Origin: Escherichia ruysiae | Lineage (GTDB): Bacteria > Pseudomonadota > Gammaproteobacteria > Enterobacterales > Enterobacteriaceae | NCBI RefSeq assembly: GCF_031323975.1 | Contig: NZ_JAVIWS010000001.1 | Location: forward strand, 3,844,001 to 3,908,000 | Direction of reading: 5' to 3' | Length of the DNA: 64,000 nucleotides | Made by a program: the position numbers and the translations under genes | Part shown: positions 1-10,624 of the stretch, one piece after another | Layout: each line of letters opens with the position of its first letter | How positions within the stretch are numbered: the stretch's first letter is position 1 | Notes under the pieces: generated by a model | Told to the model about the DNA's origin: nothing | Databases searched by the model: none | Seen by the model: only the letters and a program-made list of their open reading frames with translations

Positions 1-1412
1 CGCTGCATCTGATGGATGATGTGCTGGGGCAGGCGATGATTTTCTTCAACCTGCTGCTGATTGCCTTCCTGGTATGGCCGATGTGCCGCGAAAGCTGGCG
101 CGATAAAGAGTCGCACACCATGCGACTGGTCACCATTACCGTGCTGTCGATTATCCCGATTGCGTTGATGGTGCTGACCGCCACAGGTTATTTCTACACC
201 ACGCTGCGCCTCTCCGGGCGTTGGATTGAAACCGTTTATCTGGTGATCATCTGGAACCTGCTGTACCAGACGGTATTGCGCGGCTTAAGCGTAGCGGCGC
301 GGCGTATCGCCTGGCGTCGTGCGCTGGCGCGTCGGCAGAATCTGGTGAAAGAGGGCGCAGAAGGTGCCGAACCGCCGGAAGAACCCACCATTGCACTGGA
401 GCAGGTTAACCAGCAGACGCTGCGTATTACCATGTTGCTGATGTTTGCGCTGTTCGGTGTCATGTTCTGGGCAATTTGGTCCGATTTGATCACCGTGTTC
501 AGCTATCTCGACAGCATCACGCTCTGGCATTACAACGGCACTGAAGCCGGGGTTGCGGTGGTGAAAAGCGTCACTATGGGCAGTCTGTTGTTTGCGATTA
601 TCGCATCGATGGTTGCCTGGGCGCTGATCCGCAACCTGCCTGGTTTGCTGGAAGTGCTGGTGCTCTCGCGACTGAATATGCGGCAGGGCGCGTCGTATGC
701 CATTACTACCATCCTTAACTACATCATCATTGCCGTTGGTGCGATGACGGTGTTCGGATCGCTGGGCGTCTCGTGGGATAAACTCCAGTGGCTGGCAGCG
801 GCATTATCTGTAGGTCTGGGTTTTGGTTTACAAGAGATCTTCGGTAACTTCGTTTCTGGTTTGATCATCCTGTTCGAACGTCCGGTGCGCATTGGCGATA
901 CGGTAACCATCGGTACTTTCTCCGGGACAGTCAGTAAGATTCGTATTCGTGCAACGACTATTACGGACTTCGATCGCAAAGAAGTGATCATCCCGAACAA
1001 AGCGTTCGTAACCGAGCGTCTGATCAACTGGTCGTTAACCGATACCACCACTCGTCTGGTGATCCGCCTGGGTGTGGCTTACGGTTCTGATCTGGAAAAA
1101 GTACGCAGAGTCCTGCTTCAGGCAGCGACTGAGCATCCAAGGGTGATGCACGAACCGATGCCGGAAGTCTTCTTTACTGCGTTTGGCGCCAGCACCCTGG
1201 ATCACGAGCTGCGCCTGTACGTTCGTGAACTGCGCGACCGTAGCCGTACTGTCGATGAACTGAACCGTACCATTGATCAGCTGTGCCGTGAAAACGACAT
1301 CAACATTGCCTTTAACCAGCTTGAAGTGCATCTGCACAACGAGAAGGGCGATGAGGTGACGGAAGTAAAACGCGACTACAAAGGCGACGATCCGACGCCA
1401 GCGGTAGGGTAA
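1..1412 (+). CDS. mscK: Mechanosensitive channel MscK (KefA), C-terminal part
   Basis: Partial gene: the frame is open at the left edge and only about the last 470 of some 1,120 residues are present. MscK is a potassium-regulated mechanosensitive channel of the inner membrane that opens on hypo-osmotic shock. Visible are several hydrophobic segments, then the pore-lining helix and MscS-type domain: a Gly/Ala-rich stretch (LSVGLGFGLQEIFGNFVSGL, around window 805-865) followed by the beta domain with RPVRIGDTVTIG and the C-terminal alpha/beta domain. The tail is Asp/Lys-rich and ends DPTPAVG. The match to E. coli MscK is recalled and very close. The upstream periplasmic domain lies outside the window. 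Confidence 0.97.
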   Translation, partial: LHLMDDVLGQAMIFFNLLLIAFLVWPMCRESWRDKESHTMRLVTITVLSIIPIALMVLTATGYFYTTLRLSGRWIETVYLVIIWNLLYQTVLRGLSVAARRIAWRRALARRQNLVKEGAEGAEPPEEPTIALEQVNQQTLRITMLLMFALFGVMFWAIWSDLITVFSYLDSITLWHYNGTEAGVAVVKSVTMGSLLFAIIASMVAWALIRNLPGLLEVLVLSRLNMRQGASYAITTILNYIIIAVGAMTVFGSLGVSWDKLQWLAAALSVGLGFGLQEIFGNFVSGLIILFERPVRIGDTVTIGTFSGTVSKIRIRATTITDFDRKEVIIPNKAFVTERLINWSLTDTTTRLVIRLGVAYGSDLEKVRRVLLQAATEHPRVMHEPMPEVFFTAFGASTLDHELRLYVRELRDRSRTVDELNRTIDQLCRENDINIAFNQLEVHLHNEKGDEVTEVKRDYKGDDPTPAVG

Positions 1413-1479
1413 TAACGAAAGGGGGCGACATTTATCCGCCCCCGAGATTGCTGACAAAGCCCGGCATATGCACGGACGA

Positions 1480-1583
1480 TCCCCTCGCCCCATCGGGGAG
1501 AGGGCTAGGGTGAGGGGGCAGGCCAGCGCCTGTGCGAATAATACCCTCACCCCGACCCTCTCTCTAAAAGGGCGAGGGGGAAA
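1480..1583. repeat. Paired GC-rich palindromic intergenic repeats (boxC-like)
   Basis: Between mscK and rsmS lie two C/G-rich imperfect palindromes of the form CCCTCACCC...CCCTCTC / GAGAGGG...GGGTGAGGG, in opposite orientation and separated by about 30 bp. The same motif recurs after htpG (8539-8655) and after adk (9457-9485). It resembles the boxC class of E. coli intergenic repeats; the class name is from memory. Such structures can end up in transcripts as stable hairpins. Confidence 0.6.
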
Positions 1584-1650
1584 GCCGTGCCCGTTTTGAC
1601 CCGTAAGCGAGTTTGTCAGCAATCGCAGGGACGGCATCTAGCCACCCCAT

Positions 1651-1818
1651 TTATTTTTCGCTTTGCGCCTCATCATCGCGCGTTAATTTCTTTTCATAAT
1701 CACGTTTTACAATATCAAGGGCGCGCAGCACGGTACTGGCAGGGATCTGATTTTCCTCCAGCAGCACAATCAAATCGACGGCCAGTTTGACATCGTCAGG
1801 GGCATTTTCCAGTGACAT
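1651..1818 (-). CDS. rsmS: Small pleiotropic regulator RsmS (YbaM), 55 aa
   Basis: Short gene read from ATG at 1818; product begins [20 protein letters not shown] and ends DDEAQSEK, 55 residues with no membrane segment or signal peptide. It matches YbaM of E. coli, named RsmS after a plant-pathogen homologue affecting secondary metabolism and virulence regulation; its E. coli role is poorly known. The start lies 13 bp after the priC stop on the same strand with an AGAGAG ribosome site, so the two genes probably form an operon. The C-terminus is slightly longer than the K-12 form I recall. Confidence 0.9.
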   Translation of the reverse strand: MSLENAPDDVKLAVDLIVLLEENQIPASTVLRALDIVKRDYEKKLTRDDEAQSEK

Positions 1819-1831
1819 ACTCTCTCCATTG

Positions 1832-2359
1832 TTAGCGGGTTAAACGCGCTAACCTGTTTTCGATTTTTTCCAGCGCATGGCGACACCGCGCCAGACGCGC
1901 TTCATAGGCTTCTACTTCACGATGCAGCGTTTGCTGCTCTACGAGATCGGTTGCCTGCGCCAGACGGGATTTACGTTCCGCTACCATCTCACGTAATCGC
2001 CGTTCAAAATCCTGATGTTGAATCCTTTTTCGTTGCCAGCGGGCAATTTTTGGTGGCGCGCTGTCCCACTCGCGCAGTGACCAGGATGCCGCTTCACGGG
2101 CAATCGCTTCCAGTTGGGCGACCAGGTGTTCTGCCAGCCAGGCTACTTGCGGCAGCTGCTGCTGTTCGACTGCGTGATGAAGCGCAGCCATGTTATCGCC
2201 CGCCTCATCAAGACAAGCCTGTAACGTTGTCGCGCGAGTCTGAAAAAGATGCCTGTCGAAACGGGCGCTTAACGTGCTGAACTGCGCCACCGGGACACAA
2301 CGCTGGCGCAGCGTGGCGAGCTGACCTTCCAGTTTTTCCAGCAGCAAGGTAGTTTTCAC
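1832..2359 (-). CDS. priC: Primosomal replication protein N'' (PriC)
   Basis: 175 residues, the normal length for PriC. PriC restarts replication at stalled forks that have lost DnaB, recognising forks with gapped leading strands and loading DnaB-DnaC together with Rep or SSB. The protein is almost wholly helical and basic, rich in Leu, Arg and Gln, with the C-terminal helical bundle that in PriC binds SSB and DNA (ending [11 protein letters not shown]). It starts at ATG 2359 and is divergent from ybaN, with a Fur-box-like sequence between them. It probably shares a transcript with rsmS downstream. Confidence 0.95.
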   Translation of the reverse strand: MKTTLLLEKLEGQLATLRQRCVPVAQFSTLSARFDRHLFQTRATTLQACLDEAGDNMAALHHAVEQQQLPQVAWLAEHLVAQLEAIAREAASWSLREWDSAPPKIARWQRKRIQHQDFERRLREMVAERKSRLAQATDLVEQQTLHREVEAYEARLARCRHALEKIENRLARLTR

Positions 2360-2373
2360 GATAAGACCTCAAT

Positions 2374-2392
2374 GAAAATGATAATTGTTATG
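2374..2392. promoter_or_regulatory. Candidate Fur box between priC and ybaN
   Basis: GAAAATGATAATTGTTATG matches the 19-bp Fur consensus GATAATGATAATCATTATC at 15 of 19 positions by hand count. It sits 15 bp upstream of the priC start and 37 bp upstream of ybaN, so it could control either gene by iron. This is a sequence match only. Confidence 0.5.
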
Positions 2393-2428
2393 CTAAAGTA
2401 GCCACTCTGTAAGCTGACAACACTCAAT

Positions 2429-2806
2429 ATGCAACGAATCATTTTAATCATCATTGGCTGGCTGGCGGTAGTGTTGGGTACGCTGGGCGTGGTATTACCG
2501 GTATTGCCGACTACGCCGTTTATCCTGTTGGCGGCCTGGTGCTTTGCGCGCTCTTCCCCGCGTTTTCACGCCTGGCTGTTGTACCGCTCATGGTTTGGCA
2601 GCTATTTACGTTTCTGGCAGAAATACCATGCAATGCCGCGTGGCGCAAAACCACGGGCGATTTTATTGATACTCGTGACTTTTGCTATTTCACTATGGTT
2701 TGTGCATATGGTGTGGGTACGCATTTTGTTGCTGGTGATCCTCACTTGTTTGCTGATTTTTATGTGGCGAATCCCGGTGATTGATGAAAAGCAAGAAAAG
2801 CACTGA
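2429..2806 (+). CDS. ybaN: DUF454 inner membrane protein YbaN
   Basis: 125-residue membrane protein of the DUF454/YbaN family, function unknown. Hydrophobic segments are visible at residues about 3-28, with the family motif [20 protein letters not shown], and again near 75-110. A charged tail ends DEKQEKH. The gene is divergent from priC across a Fur-box-like site and precedes apt by about 150 bp. The family assignment is strong; no biochemical role can be read from the sequence. Confidence 0.92.
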   Translation: MQRIILIIIGWLAVVLGTLGVVLPVLPTTPFILLAAWCFARSSPRFHAWLLYRSWFGSYLRFWQKYHAMPRGAKPRAILLILVTFAISLWFVHMVWVRILLLVILTCLLIFMWRIPVIDEKQEKH

Positions 2807-2958
2807 AGCACAACAATCGCTGTTGCAATTATCGCGCACAGCCAGTACATTCTGGCGTTTTCGAGCACAGGCGCAGGCGGTCAAAGGTTAAACAAAAGTT
2901 ACTTTTGATACGTTTAAAACGCGCCGTGAGTACCACCGTAACAAGCAGGCATACACTT

Positions 2959-3510
2959 ATGACCGCGACTGCACAGCAGCTTGAGTATCTCAAAAATAGC
3001 ATCAAAAGCATTCAGGACTACCCAAAACCCGGCATTCTGTTCCGTGATGTCACCAGCTTACTGGAAGACCCGAAAGCTTACGCTCTCAGCATCGACCTGC
3101 TGGTTGAGCGTTACAAAAATGCGGGTATTACCAAAGTTGTCGGCACCGAAGCACGTGGCTTCTTGTTTGGTGCTCCGGTAGCATTGGGTCTGGGCGTAGG
3201 TTTTGTACCGGTACGTAAACCGGGCAAACTGCCGCGCGAAACCATCAGCGAAACTTACGAACTGGAATACGGCACCGATAAGCTGGAAATCCACGTTGAT
3301 GCCATTAAACCAGGTGACAAAGTATTGGTAGTCGACGATTTGCTGGCAACTGGGGGCACCATTGAGGCGACAGTGAAATTGATCCGTCGTCTGGGCGGTG
3401 AAGTCACTGACGCTGCATTCATCATTAATTTGTTCGACCTCGGCGGTGAACAGCGTCTCGAAAATCAAGGCATTACCTGTTATAGCCTTGTCCCGTTCCC
3501 GGGCCACTAA
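2959..3510 (+). CDS. apt: Adenine phosphoribosyltransferase
   Basis: 183-residue cytosolic salvage enzyme that makes AMP and pyrophosphate from adenine and PRPP. The PRPP-binding motif [13 protein letters not shown] is clear (about residues 121-133), and the N-terminus carries the adenine-binding region ([15 protein letters not shown]). I chose ATG 2959 ([13 protein letters not shown]), which gives the normal Apt length; an in-frame ATG 54 bp upstream adds an unconserved segment. It lies 118 bp upstream of dnaX on the same strand, the conserved enteric order. Confidence 0.97.
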   Translation: MTATAQQLEYLKNSIKSIQDYPKPGILFRDVTSLLEDPKAYALSIDLLVERYKNAGITKVVGTEARGFLFGAPVALGLGVGFVPVRKPGKLPRETISETYELEYGTDKLEIHVDAIKPGDKVLVVDDLLATGGTIEATVKLIRRLGGEVTDAAFIINLFDLGGEQRLENQGITCYSLVPFPGH

Positions 3511-3628
3511 TTTTCGACAGCCCGCGCCATGGGCAGCACAAGATGTACATTCAGCCTCGCCGTTCTGACGGGGCTGTGTTAGCATTACCCCTTCGTGAAT
3601 CCACCTTCCAGCGTTTCAGAGCCTGCCA

Positions 3629-5560
3629 ATGAGTTATCAGGTCTTAGCCCGAAAATGGCGCCCACAAACCTTTGCTGACGTCGTCGGCCAGGAACATGTG
3701 CTGACCGCACTGGCGAACGGCTTGTCGTTAGGGCGTATTCATCATGCTTATCTTTTTTCCGGCACCCGTGGCGTCGGAAAAACCTCTATCGCCCGACTGC
3801 TGGCGAAGGGGCTAAACTGCGAAACAGGCATTACCGCGACGCCGTGCGGCGTATGCGATAACTGCCGCGAAATCGAACAGGGGCGCTTTGTTGATCTGAT
3901 TGAGATCGATGCCGCCTCGCGCACCAAAGTCGAAGATACCCGCGACCTGCTGGATAACGTTCAGTACGCGCCAGCGCGCGGTCGCTTTAAAGTCTATCTG
4001 ATCGACGAAGTGCATATGCTGTCGCGCCACAGCTTCAACGCACTGTTAAAAACCCTTGAAGAGCCACCAGAGCATGTGAAGTTTCTGCTGGCAACCACCG
4101 ATCCTCAGAAATTGCCGGTGACGATTTTGTCGCGCTGTCTGCAATTTCATCTCAAGGCGCTGGATGTCGAGCAAATTCGTCATCAGCTTGAGCACATTCT
4201 CAACGAAGAACATATCGCCCACGAGCCTCGGGCGCTGCAACTGCTGGCGCGCGCCGCTGAAGGCAGCCTGCGAGACGCGTTAAGTCTGACTGACCAGGCG
4301 ATTGCCAGCGGTGATGGTCAGGTTTCGACCCAGGCGGTCAGTTCGATGCTCGGTACGCTCGACGACGATCAGGCGCTGTCGCTGGTAGAAGCGATGGTGG
4401 AAGCCAACGGCGAGCGCGTAATGGCGCTGATTAATGAAGCCGCTGCTCGTGGTATTGAGTGGGAAGCGTTGCTGGTGGAAATGCTCGGCCTGCTGCACCG
4501 CATTGCGATGGTACAGCTTTCGCCTGCTGCGCTTGGCAATGACATGGCTGCCATTGAGCTGCGGATGCGTGAACTGGCACGTACCGTGCCGCCAACAGAT
4601 ATTCAGCTTTACTACCAGACGCTATTGATTGGTCGCAAAGAATTACCGTATGCGCCGGACAGACGCATGGGCGTTGAAATGACGCTATTGCGCGCGCTGG
4701 CGTTCCATCCGCGTATGCCTCTACCCGAACCGGAAGTGCCGCGCCAGTCCTTTGCGCCAGTCGCGCCGACGGCGGTAATGACGCCAATGCAGGTGCCGCC
4801 ACAGCCGCAATCAGCGCCGCAGCAGGCACCGACCGTACCGCTCTCAGAAACCACCAGCCAGGTGCTGGCGGCGCGCCAACAACTACAGCGCGCACAGGGA
4901 GCAACCAAAGCAAAAAAGAGTGAACCGGCAGCCGCTACCCGCGCGCGGCCGGTGAATAACGCTGCGCTGGAAAGACTGGCTTCGGTCACCGATCGCGTTC
5001 AGTCGCGTCCGGCACCATCGGCGCTGGAAAAAGCGCCAGCCAAAAAAGAAGCGTATCGCTGGAAGGCAACCACCCCAGTGATGCAACAAAAAGAAGTCGT
5101 CGCCACGCCGAAGGCGCTGAAAAAGGCGCTGGAACATGAAAAAACGCCAGAGCTGGCGGCGAAGCTGGCGGCAGAAGCCATTGAGCGCGATCCGTGGGCA
5201 GCACAGGTGAGCCAACTTTCGCTACCAAAACTGGTCGAACAGGTGGCGTTAAATGCCTGGAAAGAGGAGAACGGCAACACGGTGTGTCTGCATTTGCGCT
5301 CCTCTCAGCGTCATTTGAATAACAGCGGTGCACAACAAAAACTGGCTGAAGCGTTGAGTACGTTAAATGGCTCAACGGTTGAACTGACTATCGTTGAAGA
5401 TGATAATCCAGCGGTGCGTACGCCGCTGGAGTGGCGTCAGGCGATATACGAAGAAAAACTTGCGCAGGCGCGCGAGTCCATTATTGCGGATAATAATATT
5501 CAGACCCTGCGTCGATTCTTCGATGCGGAGCTGGATGAAGAAAGTATCCGCCCCATTTGA
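3629..5560 (+). CDS. dnaX: DNA polymerase III subunits tau and gamma
   Basis: 643-residue tau, the clamp-loader ATPase that opens and places the beta clamp and links the polymerase core to DnaB. Seen: Walker A GTRGVGKT (45-52), a four-Cys zinc module (C64, C73, C76, C79), the IDEVHML box and SRC sensor (near 167-170), then a Pro/Ala/Gln-rich linker (about 370-500) and the tau-specific C-terminal domains that bind DnaB and alpha. A slippery A-AAA-AAG at 4912-4918 allows a -1 shift to a stop after one more codon, giving a 431-residue gamma. It is followed by ybaB and recR, the usual replication/repair cluster. Confidence 0.98.
   Translation: MSYQVLARKWRPQTFADVVGQEHVLTALANGLSLGRIHHAYLFSGTRGVGKTSIARLLAKGLNCETGITATPCGVCDNCREIEQGRFVDLIEIDAASRTKVEDTRDLLDNVQYAPARGRFKVYLIDEVHMLSRHSFNALLKTLEEPPEHVKFLLATTDPQKLPVTILSRCLQFHLKALDVEQIRHQLEHILNEEHIAHEPRALQLLARAAEGSLRDALSLTDQAIASGDGQVSTQAVSSMLGTLDDDQALSLVEAMVEANGERVMALINEAAARGIEWEALLVEMLGLLHRIAMVQLSPAALGNDMAAIELRMRELARTVPPTDIQLYYQTLLIGRKELPYAPDRRMGVEMTLLRALAFHPRMPLPEPEVPRQSFAPVAPTAVMTPMQVPPQPQSAPQQAPTVPLSETTSQVLAARQQLQRAQGATKAKKSEPAAATRARPVNNAALERLASVTDRVQSRPAPSALEKAPAKKEAYRWKATTPVMQQKEVVATPKALKKALEHEKTPELAAKLAAEAIERDPWAAQVSQLSLPKLVEQVALNAWKEENGNTVCLHLRSSQRHLNNSGAQQKLAEALSTLNGSTVELTIVEDDNPAVRTPLEWRQAIYEEKLAQARESIIADNNIQTLRRFFDAELDEESIRPI
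4912..4918 (+). other. dnaX: Programmed -1 ribosomal frameshift site of dnaX
   Basis: The heptamer A-AAA-AAG lies in the tau frame at codons 429-430. A -1 slip rereads the last G as GAG and meets TGA at 4921-4923, so gamma is 431 residues ending KKE. This is the classic E. coli dnaX element. A GC-rich segment downstream (4923-4960) can form the stimulatory hairpin, and an upstream AGGGAGC at about 4896-4902 acts as the internal Shine-Dalgarno. Confidence 0.95.
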
Positions 5561-5597
5561 TCGTAAGCATAGCTTACGATCGTCATCCTTAACGTGA

Positions 5598-5941
<344 letters not shown>

Positions 5942-5942
<1 letters not shown>

Positions 5943-6547
5943 TGCAAACCAGCCCGCTGTTAACACAGCTTATGGAAGCACTGCGCTGTCTGCCGGGCGT
6001 TGGCCCGAAGTCAGCGCAGCGTATGGCGTTCACGCTGCTTCAGCGCGATCGTAGCGGCGGGATGCGTCTGGCGCAGGCGCTCACCCGGGCGATGTCGGAA
6101 ATCGGTCACTGCGCCGATTGCCGCACCTTCACTGAACAGGAAGTCTGTAACATCTGTTCAAACCCGCGTCGTCAGGAAAACGGTCAGATTTGCGTGGTAG
6201 AGAGTCCTGCGGATATCTACGCCATTGAGCAGACGGGGCAGTTTTCCGGTCGCTATTTTGTGTTGATGGGGCACCTGTCACCGCTGGACGGCATTGGCCC
6301 GGATGATATCGGACTTGATCGTCTGGAACAGCGTCTGGCGGAGGAAAAAATCACCGAAGTGATCCTCGCCACCAACCCAACGGTCGAAGGTGAAGCCACC
6401 GCTAACTACATTGCCGAGCTTTGCGCGCAGTATGACGTGGAAGCCAGCCGTATTGCCCACGGCGTACCGGTTGGCGGCGAACTGGAAATGGTCGATGGCA
6501 CCACGCTGTCGCACTCACTCGCCGGGCGTCATAAGATTCGTTTTTAA
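5942..6547 (+). CDS. recR: Recombination mediator RecR
   Basis: 201 residues. With RecF and RecO, RecR helps load RecA onto SSB-coated gaps in daughter-strand repair. The order of domains is visible: N-terminal helix-hairpin-helix ([17 protein letters not shown]), a four-Cys zinc finger (CADCRTF...CNICS, near residues 57-72) and a Toprim domain ([15 protein letters not shown] onward), then a C-terminal Walker-B-like segment. Overlaps ybaB at TGATG. A 10-bp inverted repeat follows the stop. Confidence 0.97.
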
Positions 6548-6552
6548 GCAAA

Positions 6553-6576
6553 CGAGAGCAGGATCACCTGCTCTCG
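6553..6576 (+). terminator. Inverted repeat after recR (terminator-like)
   Basis: CGAGAGCAGG-atca-CCTGCTCTCG gives a 10-bp perfect stem just after recR. There is no U-tract, since the next bases are CTTGAAA, the -35 of the heat-shock promoter. It may be a weak terminator or a 3' stabilising hairpin. Confidence 0.55.
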
Positions 6577-6605
6577 CTTGAAATTACCCCCCCTTGTCCC
6601 CATCT
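6577..6605 (+). promoter_or_regulatory. Sigma-32 heat-shock promoter of htpG
   Basis: CTTGAAA (6577-6583), a 14-bp spacer and CCCCATCT (6598-6605) match the sigma-32 consensus almost perfectly. It lies 51 bp upstream of the htpG start and explains heat induction of that gene. Confidence 0.9.
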
Positions 6606-6656
6606 CTCCCTCATCCTGTTTTTAACCTTAAAATGGCATCATTGAGGTAGACCTAC

Positions 6657-8531
6657 ATGAAAGGACAAGAAACTCGTGGTTTTCAGTCAGAAGTGAAGCA
6701 GCTTCTGCATCTGATGATCCATTCTCTCTATTCCAATAAAGAAATCTTCCTGCGTGAGCTTATCTCTAACGCCTCCGATGCGGCGGACAAGCTGCGTTTC
6801 CGCGCGCTCTCTAATCCGGATCTGTACGAAGGTGATGGCGAACTGCGCGTTCGTGTCTCTTTCGATAAAGACAAGCGCACGCTGACTATTTCCGACAACG
6901 GCGTGGGGATGACCCGCGACGAAGTGATCGACCACCTGGGGACTATCGCTAAATCCGGCACCAAATCGTTCCTCGAATCTCTGGGATCTGATCAGGCGAA
7001 AGACAGCCAGCTGATCGGTCAGTTTGGTGTTGGTTTCTACTCCGCATTTATCGTGGCCGATAAAGTGACCGTGCGTACTCGCGCGGCAGGCGAAAAACCA
7101 GAAAACGGCGTGTTCTGGGAATCGGCTGGCGAAGGTGAATACACCGTTGCCGACATCACCAAAGAAGATCGCGGTACTGAAATCACCCTGCATCTGCGTG
7201 AAGGCGAAGATGAATTCCTCGATGACTGGCGCGTTCGCTCCATCATCAGCAAATACTCCGACCATATCGCGCTGCCGGTAGAGATCGAAAAACGCGAAGA
7301 GAAAGACGGCGAAACCGTTATTTCCTGGGAGAAAATCAACAAAGCGCAGGCGCTGTGGACGCGTAACAAGTCGGAAATCACCGATGAAGAGTACAAAGAG
7401 TTCTACAAACACATCGCCCACGACTTTAACGATCCGCTGACCTGGAGCCACAACCGCGTTGAAGGTAAGCAGGAGTACACCAGCCTGCTGTACATCCCGT
7501 CCCAGGCTCCGTGGGATATGTGGAACCGCGATCATAAACACGGCCTGAAACTGTATGTTCAGCGTGTGTTCATCATGGACGACGCAGAACAGTTCATGCC
7601 GAACTATCTGCGCTTCGTGCGTGGTCTGATTGACTCCAGCGATCTGCCGCTGAACGTTTCCCGTGAAATCCTCCAGGACAGCACGGTAACGCGTAACCTG
7701 CGCAATGCGCTGACCAAGCGTGTGCTGCAAATGCTGGAAAAACTGGCGAAAGACGACGCGGAAAAATACCAGACCTTCTGGCAACAGTTTGGTCTGGTAC
7801 TGAAAGAAGGTCCGGCGGAAGATTTCGCTAACCAGGAAGCGATCGCCAAACTGCTGCGTTTTGCTTCTACCCATACCGACTCTTCTGCGCAGACCGTGTC
7901 TCTGGAAGACTATGTTTCCCGCATGAAAGAAGGGCAGGAGAAAATCTACTACATCACCGCAGACAGCTATGCGGCAGCGAAGAGCAGCCCGCACCTGGAA
8001 CTGCTGCGTAAGAAAGGCATCGAAGTTCTGCTGCTTTCCGACCGCATCGATGAGTGGATGATGAACTATCTGACTGAGTTCGACGGTAAACCGTTCCAGT
8101 CGGTGTCTAAAGTTGACGAGTCGCTGGAAAAACTGGCTGACGAAGTTGATGAGAGCGCGAAAGAAGCGGAGAAAGCACTGACTCCGTTCATTGACCGTGT
8201 GAAAGCTCTGCTCGGCGAGCGCGTGAAAGATGTCCGTCTGACTCACCGTCTGACCGATACGCCAGCGATCGTTTCGACCGACGCGGACGAAATGAGCACT
8301 CAGATGGCGAAACTGTTCGCTGCGGCGGGCCAGAAAGTGCCAGAAGTGAAATATATCTTCGAACTGAACCCGGATCACGTACTGGTGAAACGTGCGGCAG
8401 ATACTGAAGATGAAGCCAAGTTCAGCGAGTGGGTAGAACTGCTGCTGGATCAGGCGCTGCTGGCAGAACGCGGTACGCTGGAAGATCCGAACCTGTTTAT
8501 TCGTCGTATGAACCAGCTGCTGGTGTCGTAA
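6657..8531 (+). CDS. htpG: Chaperone HtpG (bacterial Hsp90)
   Basis: 624 residues, full length. Cytosolic ATP-dependent dimeric chaperone that works with DnaK. The GHKL ATPase domain shows [15 protein letters not shown] (near residues 34-48), SDNGVGM (about 79-85) and GQFGVGFYS (about 119-127). The middle domain has the catalytic-loop segment SREILQDS and the C-terminal domain provides dimerisation; there is no MEEVD tail, as expected in bacteria. A sigma-32 promoter precedes it. Confidence 0.98.
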   Translation: MKGQETRGFQSEVKQLLHLMIHSLYSNKEIFLRELISNASDAADKLRFRALSNPDLYEGDGELRVRVSFDKDKRTLTISDNGVGMTRDEVIDHLGTIAKSGTKSFLESLGSDQAKDSQLIGQFGVGFYSAFIVADKVTVRTRAAGEKPENGVFWESAGEGEYTVADITKEDRGTEITLHLREGEDEFLDDWRVRSIISKYSDHIALPVEIEKREEKDGETVISWEKINKAQALWTRNKSEITDEEYKEFYKHIAHDFNDPLTWSHNRVEGKQEYTSLLYIPSQAPWDMWNRDHKHGLKLYVQRVFIMDDAEQFMPNYLRFVRGLIDSSDLPLNVSREILQDSTVTRNLRNALTKRVLQMLEKLAKDDAEKYQTFWQQFGLVLKEGPAEDFANQEAIAKLLRFASTHTDSSAQTVSLEDYVSRMKEGQEKIYYITADSYAAAKSSPHLELLRKKGIEVLLLSDRIDEWMMNYLTEFDGKPFQSVSKVDESLEKLADEVDESAKEAEKALTPFIDRVKALLGERVKDVRLTHRLTDTPAIVSTDADEMSTQMAKLFAAAGQKVPEVKYIFELNPDHVLVKRAADTEDEAKFSEWVELLLDQALLAERGTLEDPNLFIRRMNQLLVS

Positions 8532-8538
8532 GCCTTTT

Positions 8539-8655
8539 ACCCCCTTACCCTAACCCTCTCCTCAAAGGGGAGAGGGGATCGATCGTGCAGATATTAAAGA
8601 ACTGCGCTGGTTTTCACCCTCGCCCTTTTGGGGAGAGGGCCGGGGTGAGGGGCAT
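8539..8655. repeat. Two boxC-like palindromic repeats between htpG and adk
   Basis: Two copies of the C/G-rich palindrome (TAACCCTCTCC...GGGGAGAGGGG and CACCCTCGCCC...GGGGAGAGGGCC) flank about 40 bp of unrelated sequence. Same family as at 1480-1583 and 9457-9485. The rest of this intergenic stretch holds the adk promoter region, where I see no strong consensus site. Confidence 0.6.
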
Positions 8656-8717
8656 CAACCGCACTTTCCCCCAAACTTTCTCTCCTTAACCGTTTCAGCC
8701 CCATGTGCCTTTCTTGA

Positions 8718-9434
<717 letters not shown>

Positions 9435-9456
9435 TTCGAAAGCGCGCACGGATAGT

Positions 9457-9485
9457 CCCCTTGCCCTCGGGGAGAGGGTGAGGGG
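9457..9485. repeat. Single boxC-like palindrome after adk
   Basis: One C/G-rich palindrome (TCCCCTTGCCCTC-GGGGAGAGGG) related to those at 1480-1583 and 8539-8655. It lies directly after the adk stop. Confidence 0.5.
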
Positions 9486-9520
9486 AACAGGCCCGCACAA
9501 GCAAACTTATCAGCAATCTC

Positions 9521-9545
9521 AGGCCGGATTTTCATTCGGCCTTTT
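9521..9545 (+). terminator. Rho-independent terminator of adk
   Basis: AGGCCG and CGGCCT form a GC-rich stem followed by TTTT (9542-9545). It lies about 90 bp after the adk stop and ahead of hemH. Confidence 0.7.
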
Positions 9546-9661
9546 ACAAAAACCTCAATCTGCGTTATTCCTTTTTCTGATTTGACCTCTCACAGCAATT
9601 AGTTCTTCTTCCTCACTTTTCCGCTACAATTATCAACAAGTTGAATCGATAAGAGGCGGTA

Positions 9662-10624
9662 ATGCGTCAGACAAAAACCGGTATCCTGCTGGCAAACCTG
9701 GGCACACCCGATGCCCCCACACCTGAAGCGGTAAAACGCTACCTGAAACAATTTTTAAGCGACAGACGCGTAGTCGATACTTCACGGCTGTTGTGGTGGC
9801 CATTGCTGCGCGGCGTGATTTTGCCGCTGCGCTCGCCGCGTGTGGCGAAGCTGTATGCCTCTGTCTGGATGGAAGGTGGCTCGCCGCTGATGGTTTACAG
9901 CCGCCAGCAACAACAGGCGCTGGCACAACGTTTACCGGAGACGCCCGTGGCGCTGGGAATGAGCTACGGCACGCCATCGCTGGAAAGCGCCGTAGATGAA
10001 CTACTGGCTGAACATGTTGATCATATCGTGGTACTGCCGCTCTACCCGCAATACTCCTGTTCAACGGTCGGTGCGGTGTGGGATGAACTGGCTCGCATTC
10101 TGGCGCGCAAACGTAGCATTCCGGGGATATCGTTTATACGTGATTACGCCGATAACCACGATTACATTAATGCGCTGGCGAATAGCGTTCGCGCCTCTTT
10201 CGCTAAACATGGCGAACCGGATCTGCTGTTGCTTTCTTATCATGGCATTCCGCAACGTTATGCGGATGAAGGCGATGATTATCCGCAACGTTGTCGCACA
10301 ACGACTCGTGAACTGGCGTCTGCGCTGGGAATGGCACCGGAAAAAGTGATGATGACCTTCCAGTCGCGCTTTGGTCGGGAACCCTGGTTGATGCCTTATA
10401 CCGACGAAACGCTGAAAATGCTGGGAGAAAAAGGTGTCGGCCATATTCAGGTGATGTGTCCGGGTTTTGCTGCGGATTGTCTGGAAACACTGGAAGAGAT
10501 TGCCGAGCAAAACCGTGAAGTCTTCCTCGGTGCAGGCGGAAAAAAATATGAATATATTCCGGCGCTTAATGCCACACCGGAACATATCGAAATGATGGCT
10601 AATCTTGTTGCCGCGTATCGCTAA
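9662..10624 (+). CDS. hemH: Ferrochelatase
   Basis: 320 residues. Inserts ferrous iron into protoporphyrin IX, the last step of protohaem synthesis. The family signature LLLSYHGIP places the metal-site His at residue 194, and the GxGGxxY-like end ([14 protein letters not shown]) is present. The N-terminus is [19 protein letters not shown]. There is an AGAGGCGG ribosome site just before the start. Its stop codon overlaps the stop of aes tail-to-tail by 4 bp. Confidence 0.97.
   Translation: MRQTKTGILLANLGTPDAPTPEAVKRYLKQFLSDRRVVDTSRLLWWPLLRGVILPLRSPRVAKLYASVWMEGGSPLMVYSRQQQQALAQRLPETPVALGMSYGTPSLESAVDELLAEHVDHIVVLPLYPQYSCSTVGAVWDELARILARKRSIPGISFIRDYADNHDYINALANSVRASFAKHGEPDLLLLSYHGIPQRYADEGDDYPQRCRTTTRELASALGMAPEKVMMTFQSRFGREPWLMPYTDETLKMLGEKGVGHIQVMCPGFAADCLETLEEIAEQNREVFLGAGGKKYEYIPALNATPEHIEMMANLVAAYR

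Noticed and set aside
1035..1637. 200-codon minus-strand frame over the mscK end and repeats
   Set aside because: Shadow of mscK that continues into repeat DNA; no start signal.
6687..8378. 563-codon minus-strand frame opposite htpG
   Set aside because: Codon-bias shadow of a highly expressed gene; no homologue recognised and no ribosome site.
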